Of a stretch of 64,000 nucleotides of DNA, positions 16,717 through 24,660 are shown piece after piece. Position numbers and translations under genes: made by a program. Under the pieces are notes generated by a model. That model had not been told where the DNA came from, made no database searches, and was given only the letters and a program-made list of their open reading frames with translations. This DNA is from Bacillota bacterium (GTDB lineage: Bacteria; Bacillota; Sulfobacillia; JAJZYS01; JAJZLH01): positions 1-64,000 of the forward strand of contig JAJZLY010000007.1 in NCBI GenBank assembly GCA_021850485.1, written 5' to 3'. Positions within the stretch are counted from its first letter, which is position 1; each line of letters opens with the position of its first letter.

Positions 16717-18137
16717 ACCTTGTCCTGCCAGGGCAGATGAGCGTCCTGCCAAGCCAGCAGACCGCCGCGCAGATTGGCCGCCGGAATGCCGCTGTCCACT
16801 GCCACCAAGGCTGCGACCTGTGACTTCTGGCCAATTTCGCAAAAGAACACCACCCGGTCAGCTCGGCGAAGCTCCTCGAGATGGCCGGACAGCTCGTCGA
16901 TCGGCATCGAGATGGCGCCGGGAATGGTGCCAGCGGCGAAGACCGCCCTTGGCCGCACATCCACCCACAACACGCCTGGGCTCCCCAGCCGGGCCTGGGC
17001 GTCCTGCAGGCTGAGCTCTTCGGCACCGGGCGCATCCACGCCCCGGCGGGGCATCACCGAGCCACAGAAGGCGACATAATCAATGAGGCCGGTCTGGCTG
17101 GGATGATCTCCGCACAAGGCGCAGTCCGGCCGCCGCTGCCAGCGAAAGGTGCGGCTGACTCCGGCCAAAGCGTCCACCACCAGCAGCCGGTTGGCCAGGG
17201 TCTCCCCCACCCCCAGCAGCACCTTGATCGCCTCCAAGGCTTGGATCGAACCCATCTGCCCAGCCAATGCGCCCATCACGCCAGCCTCGGCACAAGACGG
17301 CACCGTGCCAGGCTCGGGAGGCGTCGGGAATAGGCAGCGATAGCAGCCCTTCCCCGGCATGAACACGGTGGCCTGACCCTCGAAGCGCAAGATGGAGGCA
17401 TCGATCAGCGGCTTTTTCAGCAGCACGCAGGCATCGTTGACCAGATAGCGGGTGGGAAAGTTGTCCGACCCGTTGACCACCAGGTCATAGGCCCCAATCA
17501 GTTCCAGAGCGTTATCGCGCTCCAGCACAACCGGATGGGCGATCACCGAGACATCCGGATTGAGGGCTGTGACGAACCGCTGAGCCGACGCAACCTTCGA
17601 GCCGCCAACATCTTGTTCGCGATGCAGCGGCTGGCGGTGCAAGTTGGAGCGATCCACCAAGTCGCCGTCCACAATGCCGATGGTGCCCACGCCGGCCGAG
17701 GCCAGGTACATGATCACGGGCGCCCCCAGGCCGCCGGCTCCCACCACCAGCACCCGGGAGGCGAGCAGCTTGCGCTGTCCGGGCATGCCCAGCTCGGGCA
17801 AGATGATCTGGCGCGAGTAGCGCTCCACCTGACTGGGCGACAGCAGGCGCACGCTCTGGCTGCCGCCGGCCATCGCCGGAATCAGCGCCAACTCCTCGCC
17901 GCCGCTCAGCGCGGTGTCCAAGCCGCTCAGGCTATGAATTTCGGTGTCGTCGACGTAGACGTTGAGATAGGCGGCCAACTGGCCCTGGGCATCGAACAGT
18001 TCATTGCCCAGGCCGGGCTGGCGCGCACAAAGGTCAGCCAACGCCTCGCCGACGGTGGCGCCATCGGCTGGCACCGTGGACTGGCCTGCGGTGTGCTTGC
18101 GATACGGGGTGGGGACATAGACGGAGACCTGGGCCAT
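16713..18137 (-). CDS. Fusion of CysO/MoaD-like sulfur carrier, MoeB/ThiF-type E1 enzyme and rhodanese
   Basis: Three domains occur in one 474-residue chain. Residues 1-92 form a ubiquitin-fold carrier ending in AMAGG (Gly91-Gly92). Residues about 105-345 form a MoeB/ThiF adenylyltransferase with the nucleotide loop GAGGLG (133-138), zinc ligands C265xxC268 and C339xxC342, and a candidate catalytic Cys282. Residues about 375-470 form a rhodanese domain with Cys433 (CEIGQKS). In mycobacteria CysO and MoeZ are separate, and the carrier needs a free C-terminal Gly-Gly. Here it is internal, so cleavage or an altered mechanism is needed. ATG 18137 follows GGAGG by 7 bases. It lies upstream of cysM and mec. 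Confidence 0.9.
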   Translation of the reverse strand: MAQVSVYVPTPYRKHTAGQSTVPADGATVGEALADLCARQPGLGNELFDAQGQLAAYLNVYVDDTEIHSLSGLDTALSGGEELALIPAMAGGSQSVRLLSPSQVERYSRQIILPELGMPGQRKLLASRVLVVGAGGLGAPVIMYLASAGVGTIGIVDGDLVDRSNLHRQPLHREQDVGGSKVASAQRFVTALNPDVSVIAHPVVLERDNALELIGAYDLVVNGSDNFPTRYLVNDACVLLKKPLIDASILRFEGQATVFMPGKGCYRCLFPTPPEPGTVPSCAEAGVMGALAGQMGSIQALEAIKVLLGVGETLANRLLVVDALAGVSRTFRWQRRPDCALCGDHPSQTGLIDYVAFCGSVMPRRGVDAPGAEELSLQDAQARLGSPGVLWVDVRPRAVFAAGTIPGAISMPIDELSGHLEELRRADRVVFFCEIGQKSQVAALVAVDSGIPAANLRGGLLAWQDAHLPWQDKV

Positions 18138-18139
18138 GG

Positions 18140-18529
18140 TCAAACCTCCTCGAAATAGGGCCGGATCGGACCGTCGTCAAAACAGCTGCCGGCGGCCAGC
18201 TGCATCTGGGCGAACTTGGGGCTCACCACAGGCATCCACAGGTGTTCCAGCCAGCGCGTCCGCTCGGCATCTGGGAGCTGCGCCAAGGCACTGACGGCGA
18301 TATGAATGGCATCGCCATCCGGCGAGATGCCAAAGTCCAAGCGAAAGCGGCCGGGCGCCACCAGCCGGCCGGCTGAAGCCGTGCGGTAGGCGCTGATCTG
18401 GGGGTCGTCCCGGTAGGCGTCCAAGACCTCGGGGTGAAACCAAATTGGGAACTGATGGTAGCTGTCCGGGCCAGCCGCACGCTTGAGGTAGGCTCTGACG
18501 AAGGGGTCCAGGGCCGGCTGGGTCGCCAT
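18140..18529 (-). CDS. Hypothetical protein in the sulfur-carrier operon
   Basis: This 129-residue soluble protein has no family I recognise. It is rich in aromatic and charged residues (FPIWFHPEVLDAYRDD, RFRLDFGISPDGDAIHI, LEHLWMPVVSPKF), contains a single Cys (in GSCFDDGP), and has no signal or membrane segment. Its ATG at 18529 is 2 bases after the stop of the rhodanese gene, and its stop lies just before the start of the carrier-E1 fusion. Such tight packing suggests a job in sulfur transfer or Cys synthesis. A longer frame to 18589 only overlaps the rhodanese gene. Confidence 0.75.
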   Translation of the reverse strand: MATQPALDPFVRAYLKRAAGPDSYHQFPIWFHPEVLDAYRDDPQISAYRTASAGRLVAPGRFRLDFGISPDGDAIHIAVSALAQLPDAERTRWLEHLWMPVVSPKFAQMQLAAGSCFDDGPIRPYFEEV

Positions 18530-18531
18530 TT

Positions 18532-19380
18532 TCAGCTGTCCAGGCCGCGCCGTACGGGCGTGCCAACCATGCTCCCCCACTCGGTCCAAGACCCGTCGTA
18601 GCTTTTCACGTCCGGGTAGCCGAGCAGTTCACGCAGCACGAACCAGGTGTGGGCAGAGCGCTCGCCAATGCGGCAGTAGGCGACGACCGGCTTATCCGCG
18701 ACGATGCCGCGGCGGCCGTAGATCTCACGCAGGTCGGACTCGGACTTGAATCGCCCGTCCGGCGAAACGGCCTCGGCCCAGGGAATGTTGACCGCGCCCG
18801 GAATATGCCCGCCGCGCTGGGCGGTCTCACTGAGACCGGGCGGCGCCAAGACTTCTCCGGTGAACTCTTTTTCCGAACGGACGTCGACCAGTGCCACCGC
18901 ACCCAGCTTGGCGAGCACCTCAGGCTGCAGGGCGCGCACCGACGGATCTTGCCTCGGCAGCGGGTAGCTAGACTTGGCCATCACTGTTGGCTCGGTGGTG
19001 TACGGCCGGCCGTCCCCTTCCCAGGCCTGGCGGCCTCCGTCCATCAGCGATACCGCCTGATGCCCATAGTAGGTGAGCTGCCAGTAGGCATAGGCGGCAA
19101 ACCAATTGGAGGCATCTCCGTACAACACCACATGGTCGCCGACACCGATGCCGGCCGCCGCCATCAGAGCGGCGAAGTCCTCAGGGCCAAGGACGTCGCG
19201 GCGGACTTGATCTTGCAGATCGGTGGTCCAGTTCCAGCCGACCGCCCCTTTGATGTGTCCTGCCTGATAGAGCGTGGGGTCGACATCGACTTCGACCAGC
19301 CTGACCCCGTCGTCCCAGCCATGCTCCGCTACCCAGGCGGTCGATACCAGAGCCGGGACTGTACCCTTGGCCACTTCCAT
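18532..19380 (-). CDS. sseA: Thiosulfate sulfurtransferase, tandem rhodanese (SseA-like)
   Basis: The 282-residue protein has two rhodanese domains. The N-terminal one (to about residue 130) lacks the active Cys. The C-terminal one carries it in AYCRIGERSAHTWF, the form found in actinobacterial CysA/SseA proteins. It moves sulfane sulfur, here probably feeding the carrier-E1-Cys pathway downstream. ATG 19380 follows AAGGAG by 3 bases. The open frame extends to 19461, but that part holds the promoter. It is the first gene of the operon sseA, unknown, carrier-E1, cysM, mec. Confidence 0.9.
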   Translation of the reverse strand: MEVAKGTVPALVSTAWVAEHGWDDGVRLVEVDVDPTLYQAGHIKGAVGWNWTTDLQDQVRRDVLGPEDFAALMAAAGIGVGDHVVLYGDASNWFAAYAYWQLTYYGHQAVSLMDGGRQAWEGDGRPYTTEPTVMAKSSYPLPRQDPSVRALQPEVLAKLGAVALVDVRSEKEFTGEVLAPPGLSETAQRGGHIPGAVNIPWAEAVSPDGRFKSESDLREIYGRRGIVADKPVVAYCRIGERSAHTWFVLRELLGYPDVKSYDGSWTEWGSMVGTPVRRGLDS

Positions 19381-19387
19381 CGTCTCC

Positions 19388-19416
19388 TTATCACCTATTC
19401 CGATCCGGATAGTCAA
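19388..19416 (-). promoter_or_regulatory. Candidate sigma-A promoter of the sulfur operon
   Basis: TTGACT, a 17-base spacer, then TGATAA, on the minus strand. The spacer includes the palindrome ATCCGGAT. The -10 box touches the ribosome-binding site, which would leave a very short leader, so the assignment is tentative. Confidence 0.35.
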
Positions 19417-19512
19417 TATTAGGCCCGCCCCCTGTCCGTTGGCAATGCCAAATCTTCGCACCTGGACCTCAGCGGCGCCCGGACCGGCGCTGGCCGAGCG
19501 AAGCCAGTCAAC

Positions 19513-19896
19513 TCAGCAGATCGCCGTGGCCTCGATCTCTACCAAGAGCCTGGGGTCGATCAGGGCGCTCACCTGGACCATGGTCGTGACCGGACGGGTC
19601 TTGCCGAAAAATTCTCCATGCGCCCGGCCAATTTGTTGCCAAGCCGAGATGTCGGTCACAAACAGCCTCGTGCGCACCACCTGGCTGCGGTCAGCGCCCA
19701 ATTCCCCAAGCGCCTGTCCGATGATCTCAAGCGCCCGCTGGGTCTGGGCGTAGGGTTCGCCTTCCCCGACCACCCGATCGCCATCCATGGCCGTGGTGCC
19801 GGCGACCTCAATGTGATTGCCAACTCGAATGGCGCGGCTGTAGCCGACGACCGCCTCCCAGGGCGAGCCGCTTGAGACCTTGGTACGTGTGGCCAT
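19513..19896 (-). CDS. RidA/YjgF/UK114 family protein
   Basis: The 127-residue protein shows the RidA pattern: VGYSRAIRVGNHIEVAGTTA near the start, TRLFVTDIS in the middle, and ARxLIDPRLLVEIEATAI-like residues at the end. RidA proteins hydrolyse reactive enamine/imine intermediates made by PLP enzymes. The catalytic Arg of true RidA is replaced in this C-terminal pattern by another arrangement (DPRLLVEIEA), so it may belong to a side branch. GGAGGG precedes the ATG by 7 bases. It lies upstream of the sulfur operon but about 130 bases away. Confidence 0.85.
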   Translation of the reverse strand: MATRTKVSSGSPWEAVVGYSRAIRVGNHIEVAGTTAMDGDRVVGEGEPYAQTQRALEIIGQALGELGADRSQVVRTRLFVTDISAWQQIGRAHGEFFGKTRPVTTMVQVSALIDPRLLVEIEATAIC

Positions 19897-19937
19897 CTGT
19901 GATCCCTCCGCAAGTGAACATGAGGACCTGCGGGCCG

Positions 19938-20237
19938 TCAGAACCGTTCGCTGTCGCGCCGCTTCGCCTTGCGCAGCGCATCCTCGGCCGCCTGGTGCAA
20001 GTCGAGGCCAAGCTGTCCGGCCAACACCGCCAGGACGAAGGCGATGTCACCGATCTCCTCCGCCAAGTCGCCTGGGTGCTCAGTCGGCTTTGGCGTCTTC
20101 GGTCCAAACCGGCCGTTTAGGGCCCGGGCCAATTCTCCAACCTCTTCGCTCAGCCGCGCCAAATTGGCCAGCGGCGGCCAGGCGCCACCGTGTGCTTCGA
20201 CCCATTGGCCGACCCGCGCCTGATAGTCATCGGGCAT
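19938..20237 (-). CDS. MazG-like nucleotide pyrophosphohydrolase
   Basis: The 99-residue all-alpha protein has the MazG/dUTPase metal-binding pattern EEVGELARALN followed by LAEEIGDIAFVL. It is a small single-domain member that removes pyrophosphate from NTPs or dNTPs, probably for nucleotide-pool cleaning. That fits its coupling to mutY, whose 3' end it overlaps by 11 bases. ATG 20237 follows GGAGGA by 7 bases. A longer frame to 20348 lies within mutY. Confidence 0.82.
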   Translation of the reverse strand: MPDDYQARVGQWVEAHGGAWPPLANLARLSEEVGELARALNGRFGPKTPKPTEHPGDLAEEIGDIAFVLAVLAGQLGLDLHQAAEDALRKAKRRDSERF

Positions 20238-21252
20238 CGAAAAATCCTCCTTCCACCAGCATCTGGATCGCCCGCCGGTCCGGACCGGCCAACGCCACGT
20301 CCGGCGCCCTGGGATCGATCCAGCGGCCCTCGCCGTCGCCATCCACAACCGTACACTGCACCTGCCAGCGGCGGTGGGTGAAGCGGTGCGTGAAATGGAC
20401 CGGGGTGGGGGTCACATCGCCCGCTTGCACCCGGTCCGGCAATCCGTGTCCATGCTCTTGGGCCTGGGGCAGCCCCCACAGGCCCTGCAGCAAGCGGGTG
20501 GTCCGCTGGCGGACCAGCAGTCGGCCCGCTCGCCGCACGGCCACCAGGTGGACGAGCTCGTCTCGCACGGCTGGCTTGGCTGGCGGCCGACCATACAAGG
20601 CAAGTTGATCGCGGCCGGCACACGCTTGCGCCACAGGGCAGCTGTCACAGTGCGGGCGGGCGGGGCGGCAGATCAGGGCACCGAGTTCGATCAGGGCCTG
20701 ATTGAGCTCGCCACTGTCTGGCGGCAAGAAGGGCTCCATCGCCGCCCGAATGGCGGCATCGATCTGGGGGGTGTCTCTAAGCGCAAACAGCCGGGACAAA
20801 GTCCGGCGGACATTGACATCGATGGCCAGGGCCCGCCCGCCTTCGGCGAAGGCAATGATGGCGGCTGCCGTATAGGGTCCAACGCCCGGCATCTGCCGCC
20901 AGGCGCTCTCGGTGTGCGGCATTCCATCGGCCACCACGCGCCGGGCTATACGGGACAGATGGCGGGCCCGTTGGTAGTAGCCAAGGCCGGCCCATTCAGC
21001 CACCACCTCGTCCTCGCTGGCGGCAGCCAGGGACCAAAAGTCGGGAAAAGCCTGCAAAAATCGAGGGTAGCGGATCAACGCCGTGGCCACCGTGGTCTGC
21101 TGCAGCATCAATTCGCTGACCACCACCTGATAGGCGGTCGGTGCCTGGCGCCAAGGTAGATCGCGGCCAGCCTGACGGTACCACTCGAGTAGACGGTGCA
21201 CGAACGGTGGTTCTCCAAAAGCCGGCATGCGGAGGGCCTTCGTCCCCCGCAT
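20227..21252 (-). CDS. mutY: A/G-specific adenine DNA glycosylase MutY
   Basis: The 341-residue repair enzyme removes adenine opposite 8-oxoguanine. Catalytic Glu47 sits in SELMLQQT. The helix-hairpin-helix is MPGVGPYTAAAI, and Asp145 follows. The four [4Fe-4S] ligands are Cys195, Cys202, Cys205 and Cys211 with the classic 6-2-5 spacing. A C-terminal NUDIX-like domain (about 230-335) with FTHRFTHRRW senses 8-oxoG. The start at 21252 has a weak site (AGGT); ATG 21228 would also keep all domains. MazG-like follows and overlaps, a sensible oxidative-damage pair. Confidence 0.93.
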   Translation of the reverse strand: MRGTKALRMPAFGEPPFVHRLLEWYRQAGRDLPWRQAPTAYQVVVSELMLQQTTVATALIRYPRFLQAFPDFWSLAAASEDEVVAEWAGLGYYQRARHLSRIARRVVADGMPHTESAWRQMPGVGPYTAAAIIAFAEGGRALAIDVNVRRTLSRLFALRDTPQIDAAIRAAMEPFLPPDSGELNQALIELGALICRPARPHCDSCPVAQACAGRDQLALYGRPPAKPAVRDELVHLVAVRRAGRLLVRQRTTRLLQGLWGLPQAQEHGHGLPDRVQAGDVTPTPVHFTHRFTHRRWQVQCTVVDGDGEGRWIDPRAPDVALAGPDRRAIQMLVEGGFFDAR

Positions 21253-21296
21253 GCCGTTACCTGCGCCGCCTGTCGGGCGGGCTCGCTCGTAGGGTT

Positions 21297-21905
21297 CTAG
21301 CCGGCGCTGGTGGTACTCGGAGTGGTCGTCTGGGTAATCCCGGCCAGGTGGTCGTAGAAGGTGGTGAGGCGCGACTCGACGGTCGTGAGGTTGAGCGTGT
21401 GGCCGTGGCGTTGGGCGTTGGCGACCACGTTGGCGGCCATCTTTGCGATCAGTTGCGGGGCAGTCATGGAGTGAGCTGCGAGCACGCTGTTGATGCCAGC
21501 AGTGAAGACGTCATGCAGCAAGGTCGCTGGCGGCATGCCCAGGGCAGCTGCTGCGCCCTTCAGGAATCCAGACAGGGCGCCCTTTCGGGCAAGTGGTGCT
21601 AGGCAAAGAGCCGAGCCCTTGGCCATGGCGGCCGTCACATCCTGTTGGAACTTGGGCATGCTCAGCCCAGCGGCGGTCACCAGTTGGGCCAGTGTCTGGC
21701 CTGCCTTGTGATCCTGTCTGACGGTTTGCAAGCTCATGCCGAGCACCGATGCGACTGCATGCTGCCTGGCCATCCAGCAGGCTCCGGCCCTGTGGCCGTT
21801 GGTGTGCGCGCTGGCCCCATTATTGGCAGCGAAGGCCGCTGCCGGCACTGCCAGAAGCGCCAGAGACAGGGCACCGATGAGCAGGGGCTTTTTGGTCCAT
21901 CGCAC
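21297..21905 (-). CDS. Secreted protein with two helical repeats
   Basis: The 202-residue product has a clear signal peptide (cleavage near AAFA-AN). Two similar helical units follow: VLGMSLQTVRQDHKAGQTL and ALGMPPATLLHDVFTAG, each followed by a short helix and an AAGLSM or AAHSM turn. A Thr/Ser tail ends the chain. Proteins with LG-[hx]5-DL-...-AGKSLADIA-type repeats are common as secreted proteins of unknown role in Gram-positive bacteria. Two Cys (ACWMA and ALCLA) could form a disulfide. GTG 21905 follows the very strong site AAAGGAGGTGA. Confidence 0.72.
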   Translation of the reverse strand: MRWTKKPLLIGALSLALLAVPAAAFAANNGASAHTNGHRAGACWMARQHAVASVLGMSLQTVRQDHKAGQTLAQLVTAAGLSMPKFQQDVTAAMAKGSALCLAPLARKGALSGFLKGAAAALGMPPATLLHDVFTAGINSVLAAHSMTAPQLIAKMAANVVANAQRHGHTLNLTTVESRLTTFYDHLAGITQTTTPSTTSAG

Positions 21906-21948
21906 GAAGGTTCACCTCCTTTCCTCACTCAGTCTGGAGGGTTGGGCT

Positions 21949-22398
21949 TTAGGCCGACTGGCAGTCGGCTGAGAGTCCGCTGATAGGCGATCGGGTCTCG
22001 CCCTTGCCGAACCGTTCGCGGCCGTCAGCCCCGGAGCCGGTCGCCACACCTGCGGTGACGGCCGCTGCGACGGCCACCAGGGCGGCTGGTAAGAGGAACG
22101 GATCACCAGGAAAGAAGCCGACCCAGATCAGAGCAAGCAATGCCGCCCACGCCCATAGCCGCCAGCGGACGCGGCCACCGAACCAGGGCAGCAGGGCCAC
22201 AGCGAGCGAGACCAAGACGAGGCTTCCCGCCAGCCAATGGTCGGGAAGGCTGCTCCAAGCGGTGTCGGTAAAGCAGCGGCCCGGACGCGGATAGGCATAG
22301 TCGATACAGGTGGTACCGTTTTCCCCGAACCACGCCACTGCCACCGCGCCGACAGCAATACCGCCGCCACGCCTCTCAGCCACGTGGCCAAAGACCAC
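21949..22398 (-). CDS. Small hypothetical membrane protein
   Basis: The 149-residue frame has two clear hydrophobic segments, LAGSLVLVSLAVALLPWF and LWAWAALLALIWVGFF, and a third rich in Ala and Val near residues 105-120. An N-terminal hydrophobic stretch (GIAVGAVAVAWFG) is followed by a Cys-containing loop (TTCIDYAYPRPGRCF) likely outside the membrane. No family is recognised. The start is uncertain and no strong ribosome-binding site was found. The gene lies between the sensor kinase gene and the secreted repeat protein. Confidence 0.5.
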   Translation of the reverse strand: MVFGHVAERRGGGIAVGAVAVAWFGENGTTCIDYAYPRPGRCFTDTAWSSLPDHWLAGSLVLVSLAVALLPWFGGRVRWRLWAWAALLALIWVGFFPGDPFLLPAALVAVAAAVTAGVATGSGADGRERFGKGETRSPISGLSADCQSA

Positions 22399-22449
22399 CT
22401 CAGCACGCCGCTGAGACTCTCATTACAAACGACGCCTTGGTGTCTCGTC

Positions 22450-23754
22450 TCAAGTGGACGCAGCCGGCAGGCGCAGGATGAAACGACTGCCCTGGCCAAG
22501 CTCGCTCTTCACCGTCAGGTCGCCGTCGTGGGCGCGGGCGATGGTGCGGGCAATGGCGAGTCCGAGGCCAATGCCGCCGTCTTGGCGACTGGGGTCCAGG
22601 CGGGAAAAGCGCTCAAAGATGCGCTGGTGCCAATCGGCCGGGATGCCAGGGCCGTTGTCGGAAACTGTGATTTCGCACCAGCTCCCCTCGGTGCCGCAGC
22701 TGACCTCGATCACGCCGTCGGCCCCAGAGGTGTAACGGATGGCGTTATCGATCAACACTTCAAGTGCCCGGCGCAGTTCCTCGGGGTCCCCCAGCACTGT
22801 CGCTGGAGCCTGTGTATCCACCGTTAACTGGCGACCCTGAGCCGCTCCTCTAAACGACTCGACCACCTCTGAGATCAGGGTGCCTGTATCCACTGCCCGC
22901 CGCCGCACGCCGCGCTGTAGTTCGCCTCGGGCCGCCTCCAGCAGGCGGTCGACCAAGCCGGTCATCCGCTGCACGGCGGCTTCAGCCTCGCGCAGAGCCA
23001 GGGAGCGTTCGGCCTCCGTCTGGCCGGGCTTGGCCATCAACTCCAGATTGCCGCGAATCACGGTCAGCGGCGTCTTGATGTCATGACCGGCATCGGCGAC
23101 AAAGGTCTGCTCGCGCTCGCGCGCTGTCTCCAGCTCGCGGAAGGCAACCCCCAGGCGGTCCAGCAGTCCGTTCACCGCCCGCACGAACACGCCGACCTCG
23201 TCGGCGCTCTCGGCACCGGGCAGATGCCCGCTCGGCCTGCCGCTGGTGCCTAGGCGCTGAGCCGCCTGGGCAGCCCGTCGCAGGGCGCCGAGTGCCCGGT
23301 CAGCCAGCGGTCTGGCCAGCAGCAGGGCGGCCAGCAGGACCAGTCCATCGACCAGGGCGATCGCCGCCATCAGCTGCCAAAACGGCCGCACCGCCGCCGC
23401 CGTCGACTCTGCCACCACCAGGCTCACCCCGCGCCGGGAGAGTGCGGTCCAGATGTAGCCCTCGGACACGGTCACACCGCTGGCGCTCAAATGGCTCGGG
23501 GTCGCTGGCAACGGCGACCCGCCCGATTCGCTGAGCGCCAGCGAGACGACGCGCCAGCCTTCACCCGGCGGCAACACCGGCGTCTCGCCCCGGGCCAGGT
23601 CGCGACTGGCGGACAGCAACTCAGCGTGCAGTCTGGCGCCGATGGTGGCCCGATCCGCCCTAAAGGCCGCGACGCCCACCACCAGGCCAGAGAGCAGCAT
23701 GCCGGCCACCAGCGTGCCCAGGGTCAACAGCACGATCCGCCGGCGTAAAGTCAT
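22450..23754 (-). CDS. Two-component sensor histidine kinase
   Basis: The 434-residue protein has two membrane segments (about residues 8-31 and 128-148) around an external sensor of roughly 95 residues. A HAMP linker follows, then the H-box DAGHDIKTPLT (His224, with Asp-Ile-Lys in place of the common Glu-Leu-Arg). The N-box DNAIRYT and G-boxes DNGPGIP and GIGLGLAI complete the kinase domain. It autophosphorylates and passes phosphate to the response regulator just upstream, whose stop codon overlaps its ATG (ATGA). The signal is unknown. Confidence 0.92.
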   Translation of the reverse strand: MTLRRRIVLLTLGTLVAGMLLSGLVVGVAAFRADRATIGARLHAELLSASRDLARGETPVLPPGEGWRVVSLALSESGGSPLPATPSHLSASGVTVSEGYIWTALSRRGVSLVVAESTAAAVRPFWQLMAAIALVDGLVLLAALLLARPLADRALGALRRAAQAAQRLGTSGRPSGHLPGAESADEVGVFVRAVNGLLDRLGVAFRELETAREREQTFVADAGHDIKTPLTVIRGNLELMAKPGQTEAERSLALREAEAAVQRMTGLVDRLLEAARGELQRGVRRRAVDTGTLISEVVESFRGAAQGRQLTVDTQAPATVLGDPEELRRALEVLIDNAIRYTSGADGVIEVSCGTEGSWCEITVSDNGPGIPADWHQRIFERFSRLDPSRQDGGIGLGLAIARTIARAHDGDLTVKSELGQGSRFILRLPAAST

Positions 23755-24419
23755 GAGCGCCTCAGGGCGTAGCCGTAGCCGCGCACGGTCTGGATCAGAC
23801 GCTCCTCCCCGCCCAGTTCGGTCTTTTTCCGCAGATAGCCGACGTACACTTCCAGCACGTTGTCTTCGCCACCGAAGTCGTAACTCCACACCGCTTGCAG
23901 GATTTGCGCCCGAGACAGGGCCTGACGCGGGTGGCGCAAAAAGAAGGCCAGCAGGTTGCGTTCGGTCGGGCTCAGATCGAGCAGCCGACTGCCCCTTCTC
24001 GCCTGCATGGTGGCAGGGTCGAACACCAAGTCCTCATAGACCAATGCCTCACTCGCATCGTCGCCGTTGCGCCGACTCAGGGCGTGCAGCCGGGCCGTCA
24101 ATTCTTCGATGGCAAACGGCTTGCCCAGGTAATCGTCGGCCCCCGCTTCCAGGCCGAGCACCCGATCGGCCACTGCGTCTTTGGCGGTGAGCATCAAGAT
24201 GCCGCGCTCGCCTCTGCGCCGCAACTCCTTGACCAGGGCCAGCCCACTCATCCCTGGCAGCATCTGGTCCACCACATAGAGGTCAAAAGAGGCGCTGTCC
24301 ACGGCGGCCAGGGCTTCTTCAGCAGACGCCGCCAGCACGATCTCAAAGCCGCTGGGGCCAAGGGCCCGTTCCAGCAGCGACCGGATGGCCGCCTGGTCAT
24401 CGATGACCAGCACTCGCAC
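23751..24419 (-). CDS. OmpR/PhoB-family response regulator
   Basis: The 222-residue regulator has a receiver domain with phospho-acceptor Asp51 (VVDQMLPG) and Lys100 (LGKPF). A winged-helix DNA-binding domain follows (LSPTERNLLAFF, then the EVYVGYLRKK and TVRGYGYAL signatures). GTG 24419 follows GAGGGGG by 7 bases. It is transcribed with the sensor kinase and diverges from pckA across about 240 bases, so control of pckA is possible but unsupported. Confidence 0.93.
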   Translation of the reverse strand: MRVLVIDDQAAIRSLLERALGPSGFEIVLAASAEEALAAVDSASFDLYVVDQMLPGMSGLALVKELRRRGERGILMLTAKDAVADRVLGLEAGADDYLGKPFAIEELTARLHALSRRNGDDASEALVYEDLVFDPATMQARRGSRLLDLSPTERNLLAFFLRHPRQALSRAQILQAVWSYDFGGEDNVLEVYVGYLRKKTELGGEERLIQTVRGYGYALRRS

Positions 24420-24660
24420 CCAATTTCCCCCTCGTTTATGCGCATCTGGCTCCCACCATACAGGAGCACTCAGCCGCCGACCATCGGCCAGGCTTGGCCC
24501 AGACGGCGCAGACAGATGGGACCTCCTTATGATACAAAGAAGCGTACGATGCTGGCGGTTTATCCATCGCTGCCACGTCGCAGAGCCAGCTCGCCACCAG
24601 GCGCAGCCTGGGAATCGGGACCATGGCTAAAAACGCAGCGCATCCGAGGAGGCTTCAGCG

